Source: Ferruginibacter paludis
GTDB taxonomy: Bacteria > Bacteroidota > Bacteroidia > Chitinophagales > Chitinophagaceae
Assembly: GCF_030409685.1 (NCBI RefSeq)
Contig: NZ_JAUFQJ010000002.1
Span: forward strand, 1 to 64,000
Direction of reading: 5' to 3'
DNA length: 64,000 nucleotides
The position numbers and the translations under genes were made by a program. Below the pieces are notes generated by a model that saw only the letters and a program-made list of their open reading frames with translations, had not been told where the DNA came from and searched no databases. This document shows, one piece after another, positions 1 through 7,420 of this stretch; positions within the stretch are counted from its first letter, which is position 1, and every line of letters starts with the position of its first letter.

Positions 1-23
1 TTGGGCTAATAAAATAAATACCA

Positions 24-668
24 ATGGCCAAAAATTTTGCAGCAATCGCCTATTCTGATGCGGTAAAAGAAATGCAGGAAAAACTGGGTAGCAGGGCAAC
101 ATATGCCAGGATGGAAAGGGATACTTACATTGATGGTTTAACCGATAACGAGGTGGATTTTATAGCACAGCGGGATAGCTTTTACATGGCAAGTATCGGA
201 GAAAATGGCTTCCCGTACATTCAGCATCGTGGCGGACCGAAAGGCTTTTTAAAAGTGCTGGATTCAAAGCGAATTGGCTTCATTGATTTTAAGGGTAACA
301 TGCAATACATCACTGTCGGTAACCTGGCTACTAACAATAATGTCGCATTGATAATGGTTGATTATCCTGCAAGAGCAAGATTGAAAATTTATGCTAAGGC
401 TGAGATTATAGAACTGAAAAATAATCCGGAATTGTACCACTTGCTGGATTTAGGTGATTATAAGTTTAGGCCCGAGCGCATGATGGTTTTGACTATTGAA
501 GCGTATGACTGGAACTGTCCGCAACACATTACTCCAAGGTATTCAGCAGAGGAAATTGAGCAGGCATTTGCCCCGCAACGTAAGCGCATGGCGCAGCTGG
601 AAGAAGAAGTTAAAGTATTAAAGACAAGGATAAAAGAAGCAGGTATTGATGCTGGTTATGATGGCTAG
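24..668 (+). CDS. Pyridoxamine 5'-phosphate oxidase-family flavin-binding protein
   Basis: A 214-residue protein with the FMN-binding split-barrel pattern of the putative PNPOx group. A conserved segment near residues 50-75 (DSFYMASIGENGFPYIQHRG) is followed by a strand reading IGFIDFKGN and by NVALIMVDYP. The last 35 residues are charged and helical (AQLEEEVKVLKTRIKEAG), probably a short coiled coil for dimer formation. Family members bind FMN or F420 and are often redox or stress proteins; true PdxH activity is not implied. It lies 22 bp upstream of the ketosynthase gene on the same strand, so the two may be cotranscribed. The substrate cannot be read from the sequence. Confidence 0.85.
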   Translation: MAKNFAAIAYSDAVKEMQEKLGSRATYARMERDTYIDGLTDNEVDFIAQRDSFYMASIGENGFPYIQHRGGPKGFLKVLDSKRIGFIDFKGNMQYITVGNLATNNNVALIMVDYPARARLKIYAKAEIIELKNNPELYHLLDLGDYKFRPERMMVLTIEAYDWNCPQHITPRYSAEEIEQAFAPQRKRMAQLEEEVKVLKTRIKEAGIDAGYDG

Positions 669-690
669 TAAAAAATAAAAAGGGGATAAG

Positions 691-1947
691 ATGGTAAAAG
701 AATTAAAAAGAGTGGTGATAACAGGAATGGGTGCAATAACACCTTTGGGAAATACGGTTGATACATTCTGGCAGCATATTATTGCCGGACAGAGTGGCGT
801 TGGATGGATTACAAAATTTGATACCACTTATTTTAAAACAAAATTTGCTGCAGAAGTAAAAGGGTTTAACCCGGCTGATTATTTTGAAAAGAATGAAGCC
901 CGTAAATACGATTTGTTTACACAGTATGCGGTTGCCGCAGCAGATGAAGCGATAAAAAATGCCGGTATTGATTTTGAAAAATTAAACAGGAATAAAATTG
1001 GTGTTATCTGGGGATCTGGTAACGGCGGTATTCAAACCTTCCAGGAGCAGGTGGAAGATTTTGTAAAAGGAAACCGGCGACCAAGGTTTAATCCTTACTT
1101 TATTCCTAAGATGATTGCAGACATTCCTTCCGGAGTTATTTCTATCCGGCATGGATTGAGAGGACTTAATTTTTCAACTGTTTCGGCCTGTGCCTCCTCC
1201 AACAATGCCATCATTGATGCCTGCAATTATATTCGGTTGGGCAAAGCAGATATGATTATTACCGGCGGTTCAGAAGCACCCATTAATGAGAGTTCAGTTG
1301 GAGGTTTTAATGCATCCAAAGCATTGTCGACAAACAACGAAAATCCGCAGGCTGCCTCCAGGCCGTTTGATGTAAAAAGAGATGGCTTTGTAATTGGCGA
1401 AGGCGCGGGTGCATTAATTGTAGAAAGTTTAGAATTGGCATTGAGAAGAGGTGCAACTATTTTAGCTGAAATTGTTGGTACCGGAATGGCGGCTGATGCT
1501 TATCATTTAACCGGCACACATCCCGAAGGTGAAGGCGCTTACCTGGGCATGCTGGATGCATTGGAAGATGCAGCAATAGCCGCTTCTCAAATTGATTATG
1601 TAAATGCGCATGCTACGTCAACACACATGGGTGACGGGAGTGAACTCAAAGCAATCAGCAGAGTATTTGGTGAAAACAATCATTTAAATATCAGTGCCAC
1701 GAAATCTATGACCGGGCATTTACTGGGGGCAGCCGGAGCAGTTGAAGCCATTATTTGTATTAAGGCAATTGATGAAAAAATAGTTCCACCAACAATAAAT
1801 ACAGAAGTGGTGGAGGCTGCATTTGCAGGCAGGTTTAATCTTACATTGGGTAAAGCCCAGGCAAAAGAAATTAATTATGCAATGAGCAATACCTTTGGGT
1901 TTGGCGGCCATATTGCTACCACCATTTTTAAAAAGTATTATCCTTAA
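691..1947 (+). CDS. fabF: Beta-ketoacyl-ACP synthase II (FabF-type)
   Basis: A 418-residue thiolase-fold condensing enzyme that would elongate acyl-ACP with malonyl-ACP in the cytoplasm. The catalytic triad is visible: Cys167 in VSACASSNN, His307 in NAHATSTHMGD and His343 in SMTGHLLGAAGA, with Lys338 in ISATKSM. The length matches housekeeping FabF (about 410-420). An AGGGGAT stretch 5 bp before the ATG is a fair ribosome binding site. It is not next to acpP or other fab genes; its neighbours are a flavin protein and an AraC regulator, so it may be a second, pathway-specific copy rather than the main fatty-acid enzyme. Confidence 0.9.
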   Translation: MVKELKRVVITGMGAITPLGNTVDTFWQHIIAGQSGVGWITKFDTTYFKTKFAAEVKGFNPADYFEKNEARKYDLFTQYAVAAADEAIKNAGIDFEKLNRNKIGVIWGSGNGGIQTFQEQVEDFVKGNRRPRFNPYFIPKMIADIPSGVISIRHGLRGLNFSTVSACASSNNAIIDACNYIRLGKADMIITGGSEAPINESSVGGFNASKALSTNNENPQAASRPFDVKRDGFVIGEGAGALIVESLELALRRGATILAEIVGTGMAADAYHLTGTHPEGEGAYLGMLDALEDAAIAASQIDYVNAHATSTHMGDGSELKAISRVFGENNHLNISATKSMTGHLLGAAGAVEAIICIKAIDEKIVPPTINTEVVEAAFAGRFNLTLGKAQAKEINYAMSNTFGFGGHIATTIFKKYYP

Positions 1948-1970
1948 TAATTGAAGAATAAAAATCAGTT

Positions 1971-2852
1971 ATGCTTAATCAGTCGAATTTTACACTTATC
2001 AATCAGCAAAACGGCAACCCTGCGTTCAAGCTTTTTTCATTTGAAGGAAATGAATTTTTTGATCATTTACAGCGAAATAATTTTTTCACCCTTATCTGGG
2101 TTACGGAAGGCGCAGGCACAGTAAACGCCAATTTTGAGGGGTATGATTTTGAGGCCAACAGCCTGTTTACTTTTGCGCCTTATCAGCCTTACGTATTCAC
2201 GACTGCGAAGCCCATTAAAGGCATCGCTATATACTTTCATTTCGATTTTTTTTGTATTCATAAACACCAAAAAGAACTGGAGTTGAATGGTGTTTTGTAC
2301 AACAATGTTTACCAGCCGCCTTTTGTTAAAGTAGATGAAAATTCTGCTGCAACTTTTAAAATGCTTTGTGAACAAATTGAAGCCGAAATGCAACATGCGG
2401 CACTGGCTCAACACGAGTTGCTGGTATCTTATCTAAAAATATTTTTGATAACTGCATCCCGTTTAAAAATTGAACAACAACCAAAAGTCGCAGAAATGGT
2501 TAAAGACAGTAAAGAGCCTTTTATATTGCAGAAGTTAAAAGATGCCATAGAAGAAAATTTTAAAACAAAGCACACGGCCAGCGAGTATGCAGAGCTGTTG
2601 TACATTTCTCCAAAAGCGTTGGCAAAAATCACCAAAACGCATTTTAATAAAACATTATCTAGTTTGATCAATGAGCGGATCATTATTGAAGCTAAGAGAG
2701 AACTATATCTTACCGATAAAACCGTAAAGCAAATAGCTTACGAATTAGGCTACGAAGATGAATTTTATTTCAGCCGTTTCTTTAAAGTAAATGCGGATGT
2801 GTCGCCGCAATTATACAGGGATACAGTGGGATTTGCAAGAGGCTTGGCGTAG
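1971..2852 (+). CDS. AraC-family transcriptional regulator
   Basis: A 293-residue protein. Residues 1-150 look like an AraC-type cupin effector domain (TLIWVTEGAGTVNANFEGY, SLFTFAPYQPYVF), and residues 185-285 hold two helix-turn-helix motifs ending in the family signature KQIAYELGYEDEFYFSRFFK. The domain order is the usual one for AraC/XylS activators. It starts 23 bp after the ketosynthase stop and is probably in the same transcript. The ligand and targets are unknown. It converges on the kinase gene further on, with a pseudogene scar in between. Confidence 0.88.
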   Translation: MLNQSNFTLINQQNGNPAFKLFSFEGNEFFDHLQRNNFFTLIWVTEGAGTVNANFEGYDFEANSLFTFAPYQPYVFTTAKPIKGIAIYFHFDFFCIHKHQKELELNGVLYNNVYQPPFVKVDENSAATFKMLCEQIEAEMQHAALAQHELLVSYLKIFLITASRLKIEQQPKVAEMVKDSKEPFILQKLKDAIEENFKTKHTASEYAELLYISPKALAKITKTHFNKTLSSLINERIIIEAKRELYLTDKTVKQIAYELGYEDEFYFSRFFKVNADVSPQLYRDTVGFARGLA

Positions 2853-2911
2853 ATACCCTGGTATATTATTTTCCACCATTATTGCATGTTTGCAGCTCAC
2901 CACAAACCCGG

Positions 2912-3003
2912 ACGGGGAATACTGATTCCTTTACAACAGCCGGGCAATACCTAACGCAGTGACAGGGGTAAAATAATGCTACGGTAATACAAAGTGGATA
3001 TGG
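2912..3003 (+). pseudogene. 3' remnant of a cupin gene, paralogous to the cupin at 18584-18952
   Basis: The string GGGAATACTGATTCCT at 2915-2930 is identical to the part of the intact cupin that encodes GILIP (from 18859). The 38 bases ending at 3003 are nearly identical to the last 39 bases of that cupin (encoding KIILTVIKSGYE and stop). The two anchors are 76 bp apart here and 77 bp apart in the intact copy. In-frame stops and a frameshift break the reading frame, and nothing of the first two thirds of the gene is recognisable. The similarity runs on through the intergenic DNA into the 3' end of the kinase gene, as it does downstream of the intact cupin. Confidence 0.75.
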
Positions 3004-3075
3004 ATAAAATAGCTATTCTTCAACTAACGGCAGTAGCCTTTAGCGTTGTGACTCTATTCCGACAGGTAACTTAAT

Positions 3076-6000
3076 TTACCCCGGCAAGTAAATAATAAAC
3101 TTACTCCCTTTCCCCAACTCGCTTTCCACAACGATATTTCCTTTTGCAGCGTCTACTATTTTTTTGGCGAGGTACAGGCCAATGCCCTGCCCTTCCACGT
3201 CATTGTGAATTCTGCCATACATGTCGAATATTTTATTGATGTGGGCCGTTTTGATGCCAATGCCATTATCCTCTACCGACAGCACGACATAATTCCCCAG
3301 CTTTTTTGTACGCAGGTGAACCACTGGTGGCTGTTCGCCTTTAAACTTGATGCTGTTGGAGATAAGATTGTATAAAATACTGCGGAGATTCTTTTTTGAA
3401 AATAAAATTTGCTTTACTTCCAGTTGCCGGTGAATGACTGCTTTTGATGCCGCTATTTTATTATCAAGGCTCCATTCAATATTATTCAATATTTCATCCA
3501 GGTCAACCATCTCCAGCGCTTTCATATCGCTTTCTATTTTTGCAATATTGGCAATCTCGCTGATGAGTGTGCGGAATTTTTTAACGGACTTATTGATGAT
3601 GTCTAAAAATTTATTCAGTTCCGGATCAACCACTTTTACCTCGTTCATCACGGCAATACTCATTTCAATACTGCTAAGCGGCCCGAGTAAATCATGCGAA
3701 GCAGTGTTTACAAAGTTTTCAAGATCAGCATTAATACGGGACAGGCTTTCATTTTTCTCATCCAGCTCCAGCTGCGTTTGTTTCAGGGCTGTGATGTCAT
3801 TAAAAGTAATTATGGCGCCGGTATTTTTATGATCAGCCTGTTGCGTGTAAGGCATCGTCATTACCTGGTACCACTTGCCATTGTTGGTTTCAATTTCTTT
3901 TGAAATCACTCTGCCATCTTTAATTACCTGTCTGATATCGTCTGCTATTGTTTCAAATTTAATGTTGGTAGAAATATCACTCAGCGGCCTTCCGATATCA
4001 CCCGGCTGCAGGTTGATCTGCTTTACAGTGCCCGGCGAAAATTTCATCAGCACCAGGTTATTGTCTACAAACAGCTGCCCGTTGATATTGCTTTTAAAAT
4101 AATTATCCAGGTCATCATTTAATTCCTGCAGTTCTTTATTTTTTAGCTGGTAGTCTGCATTGATGGTATGCAGCTCTTCGTTTACCGATTGCATTTCTTC
4201 ATTGGTACTTTGCATTTCTTCATTGGCTGAAAGCAACTCTTCGTTATACGACTGCATATTATCGTTGGAAGCATCCAGTTGTTCATAAGTTGTATTCAGC
4301 TTATCCTTTAAATTATTAACCTCTTCTTCTAAAATTAACGTATACTCGTCAAAATATTTCTTTTCATCGTATACAATGCCAGTATCTGTGGTCTCCTTAA
4401 CAAGCTTGTCTTCACTAAAAGTCACCATTAGTAAGCGCTGTAGTGGTGTTTTCAATACCAGCGGCTTTACCGCCATCGTTACATTTATTTCCGTTTCATG
4501 CTGTGGCATTTTAATCGTGGAGATAGCCGCTTTTTTACCTGTTTTTTTTACCTGGATGCTAAGCGTATTATAAGCAACTGCAAGCGGCCTTGGCAGTAAT
4601 TCAACCAGGTTTAAATTGAAGTTTTTTTGCAGCAGGTATTTGGTAGTATCGCCATAGGTCTTTACCACCTGGCCGTTTTCATCTACACAAACCACCAGGT
4701 AGTCGAGCTCTTTAAAAAATGCCGTATTCACAGCTTCTGCCAGGTTTGTATGCATAATTTCGTTTATATCCCCAAGGGGCGAAACCTCCCGCATGCCTTT
4801 TACATCCGCCATCTGCGGTAAAGAAAATCCATCAAAGTTGATGGTGCGTTTTGTTTCCAGGTTTTTATAAATTTTCCATTTTTTATTAATTACTTCCAGG
4901 TGCTGCAAAATAGGCATGGGGTTTTCGCTGCTACCTAAAAATAAATACCCGTCCCGTTTAAGCCCGAAAAGCAGCATTAAAAATATTTTCTTTTGTAAAA
5001 CCGGCGTCATATAAATCAGCAGGTTGCGGCAGCTGATAAAATGCATATTGCAGTAAGGTGGATTTTTTACGATGTTATGTTGAGCGAAAATCAGCATATT
5101 GCGTATTTCCGGTTTTACTTTATAGCTATCTCCTTCCTTACTAAAATATTTTTCAAGCCGTTCGGGTGTGATGTCCCTGGCAATGCCTGCTGCATAAACT
5201 CCTTTGCCTGCATGCACGAGTGCGACGGCATCAATGTCGGTAGCAAACATTTTTACTACCACCTCTTTTAAACTATCCTTTAACTGCTCATGTACCAGTA
5301 TGGCCAGCGAATAAGCTTCCTCTCCGGTAGCGCAACCGGCAACCCATATTTTTAATTCTTCACCCTTCGCAAGGCCTTTGAGTATAACCGGTAAAATATC
5401 CGTTTGTATAAAATCAAAAGCTTTGGGATCGCGGAAAAATGTAGTGACGCTTATCAGGAAATCCTGCGCCAATATTTTTATTTCTTCGGGTGAAGTTGTT
5501 AAAAATTCAAGGTACTTTTCAAGACTGCTAAAATTATTATACGCAGCCCTTCTTTTTATGCGGCGCAGAATGGTCGGCCGCTTGTATTCAGAAAAATCAA
5601 GCGGTAATTTTTCATTTATCAAACTTATGATGGCATTGCAATTTTTTTCATCATCCTGATCATCCACCAGCAGCAGGCCATCCTGTTTAACATAGTCTTC
5701 AATAGTGGAGGGCATTAATGCAGGTTCAAGAATAAAATCTACCAAACCGGTTGCAATGGCATTGGCGGGCATGCTGCCGAACTCCGCTGTTTCCGGATTG
5801 CGGGCAATCACCATTCCCCCTGCTTTCTTAATCGCTTTTATTCCTTCTGTTCCATCAGAACCCAGGCCGGAAAGTACTACCGCAATGGCCTTTTTTCCAT
5901 AATCTGCCGCCAGCGAATTAAAGAATGCGTTGATGGTAAGGTGCGGACCTTTTATATTTTCCTTATCAGTTAAATACAATTTGTTTTCATGAATGGTCAT

Positions 6001-6252
6001 GAACTTATTGTTGGGAATCAGGTACACCTGGTTGCTTTCAATAGGCATATCATTGCCAGCTTCTTTCACTTCCAGCTTGCTGTGGCGCCCAAGTAATTCG
6101 CTCATCCTGCTTTTAAAATCGGGCGACAAATGCTGAACGATTACATAGGAAACGCCATCCAGCGGCGTATGGTCAAAAAAAGCGTTTATCTCATCTAAAC
6201 CGCCGGCGGAAGCACCAATTGCAATAACATGGTGTGGTTGAACAGTGGGCAT
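3076..6252 (-). CDS. CheB-CheR-PAS histidine kinase fusion
   Basis: A 1058-residue soluble protein. Residues 8-185 are a CheB methylesterase with the triad Ser15 (GASAGG), His41 (VQHLSPDF) and Asp133 (GLGSDG). Residues 205-470 are a CheR methyltransferase with the SAM motif AGCATGEEAYS at 305-315 and CRNLLIYM. A coiled coil of repeated NEEM/NEEL units spans about 655-730, followed by a PAS domain, an H-box with His853 (NTASHDLLGPLSS) and a HATPase ending in GQGIGLYLAKK. There is no receiver domain on the CheB part. Such fusions are known in soil bacteria and link methylation-type enzymes to phosphotransfer outside classical chemotaxis. No receptor or cheA gene is in the window. Output may go to the response regulator at 6983-7420. 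Confidence 0.92.
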   Translation of the reverse strand: MPTVQPHHVIAIGASAGGLDEINAFFDHTPLDGVSYVIVQHLSPDFKSRMSELLGRHSKLEVKEAGNDMPIESNQVYLIPNNKFMTIHENKLYLTDKENIKGPHLTINAFFNSLAADYGKKAIAVVLSGLGSDGTEGIKAIKKAGGMVIARNPETAEFGSMPANAIATGLVDFILEPALMPSTIEDYVKQDGLLLVDDQDDEKNCNAIISLINEKLPLDFSEYKRPTILRRIKRRAAYNNFSSLEKYLEFLTTSPEEIKILAQDFLISVTTFFRDPKAFDFIQTDILPVILKGLAKGEELKIWVAGCATGEEAYSLAILVHEQLKDSLKEVVVKMFATDIDAVALVHAGKGVYAAGIARDITPERLEKYFSKEGDSYKVKPEIRNMLIFAQHNIVKNPPYCNMHFISCRNLLIYMTPVLQKKIFLMLLFGLKRDGYLFLGSSENPMPILQHLEVINKKWKIYKNLETKRTINFDGFSLPQMADVKGMREVSPLGDINEIMHTNLAEAVNTAFFKELDYLVVCVDENGQVVKTYGDTTKYLLQKNFNLNLVELLPRPLAVAYNTLSIQVKKTGKKAAISTIKMPQHETEINVTMAVKPLVLKTPLQRLLMVTFSEDKLVKETTDTGIVYDEKKYFDEYTLILEEEVNNLKDKLNTTYEQLDASNDNMQSYNEELLSANEEMQSTNEEMQSVNEELHTINADYQLKNKELQELNDDLDNYFKSNINGQLFVDNNLVLMKFSPGTVKQINLQPGDIGRPLSDISTNIKFETIADDIRQVIKDGRVISKEIETNNGKWYQVMTMPYTQQADHKNTGAIITFNDITALKQTQLELDEKNESLSRINADLENFVNTASHDLLGPLSSIEMSIAVMNEVKVVDPELNKFLDIINKSVKKFRTLISEIANIAKIESDMKALEMVDLDEILNNIEWSLDNKIAASKAVIHRQLEVKQILFSKKNLRSILYNLISNSIKFKGEQPPVVHLRTKKLGNYVVLSVEDNGIGIKTAHINKIFDMYGRIHNDVEGQGIGLYLAKKIVDAAKGNIVVESELGKGSKFIIYLPG

Positions 6253-6982
6253 AATAAAAATTAAACGATGAAAAAATAAACTAACAGGAAAGAGCTGGTA
6301 AGGAACGAATGATTAACCAGAATCTGACGAAGACTATCAAAGGTAAGCCTGTTTGCTTATCAGTATAGCAAATTATCATCATCCTGTCTGAATGATAATA
6401 ATCAATTTATAAAACACCCATTCAACCTGTAATTGTCTGGTGATCAAATATGCATCTTTCACAAATGAAAGTTTGACCGGGTGGCAATAATACTATGCTA
6501 ATGGCATGGTGTTCAATTAAGTAGGTAACCATGGGTGGAGTGCAATTGTCTGGTAAAGTTCACCAATTTTCAATACTTGCGGTTACACAATTATGGAATT
6601 AATTTACATAATTTACTGATTGAGGTGCATGGCTGGCAAATATTTCAACTCTTCTTCACACTTTCGCAGTGCTTATTGCCCAAATGACAAAACAAAAAGC
6701 AACGCTATGCAGTGATTATATGTTTGTGACGGCAATTTGTCATATCAGGCAGCAGATTATTCCAGAGTGGTTGACTCGTGATGGCCACACTTTGTCTGGC
6801 GGATGGTTAATGGATGTCTGCAGAAAGCGATTAACTTGTAGCTAAAGAAAAGTGGGTGAGGTATAAGTGTTAAACACGTCACTTTTTTTATGTGCGATGT
6901 TTAGACATGCATCTGTTTTGAATCTTATATTCAGGTTTGTATCGTGCTGGAAAATGAACGGGATTTGTTGTTTTATACCGCG
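6253..6982. other. 730-bp region without a recognisable gene
   Basis: It lies between the kinase start (6252) and the stop of the response regulator (6983), both on the minus strand. It should hold the kinase promoter. Short ORFs on the plus strand near 6867-7150 mostly run antisense to the response regulator and lack family features. A nested hairpin at 6848-6886 is listed separately. I see no transposase remnant or RNA gene. Confidence 0.5.
6848..6886 (-). terminator. Possible terminator after the hybrid-kinase/response-regulator genes
   Basis: AAAAGTG (6848-6854) pairs with CACTTTT (6880-6886), enclosing a smaller GTGT-TAA-ACAC hairpin. It lies about 100 bp after the stop at 6983 on the minus strand. 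The loops are imperfect, so this is tentative. Confidence 0.3.
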
Positions 6983-7420
6983 TCACATATGCTCCATATA
7001 CCAGTTCAATTCTTTTTTCACTTTCTGGTGCAGGAGAATGGTTTCAATGATTCGTTGCAAACGAACAAAAGCAGTTTCGCTTTTTACGACATAATCAAAA
7101 GCTTTGTGGTGCATACAGTTTACCGCCACTTCTATTTTATCCTGCGATGATAACATTACCACCGGCAGATCTGGGTTAAACAGTTTAATTTTTTGCAGGG
7201 TTTCCAGTCCGTTCATCACAGCTACTTCAATCCCATCCAGGTGATAATCCAAAATGATCACATCAGGCTTGAAGGATAAATTAGCGATGCATAATTCGCC
7301 TGTAGCAAATGTTTCAACAGTATATTTTGTATGCATGGCAAAATCAATCTCCAGCGATTTTAACAGCAACGCATCATCATCCACTAAAAATATTTTTACT
7401 TCATTTTGTGCATTCATCAC
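6983..7420 (-). CDS. Single-domain response regulator (CheY-like receiver)
   Basis: 145 residues with only a receiver domain: acidic pocket VDDD at 13-16, phospho-acceptor Asp58 (ILDYHL), Ser91 and Lys113 (VVKSE). There is no DNA-binding or enzymatic output. The first codon is GTG at 7420 followed at once by ATG at 7417, so either may start translation. The gene overlaps the end of the upstream hybrid kinase by 17-20 bp, which implies coupling. It could be a phosphate shuttle for the kinase's Hpt domain or an output by protein binding. Confidence 0.88.
   Translation of the reverse strand: MMNAQNEVKIFLVDDDALLLKSLEIDFAMHTKYTVETFATGELCIANLSFKPDVIILDYHLDGIEVAVMNGLETLQKIKLFNPDLPVVMLSSQDKIEVAVNCMHHKAFDYVVKSETAFVRLQRIIETILLHQKVKKELNWYMEHM

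Noticed and set aside
6867..7150. Two overlapping plus-strand ORFs of 68-75 codons
   Set aside because: They are mostly antisense to the response regulator, have no family features or Shine-Dalgarno, and use rare codon patterns for this genome.
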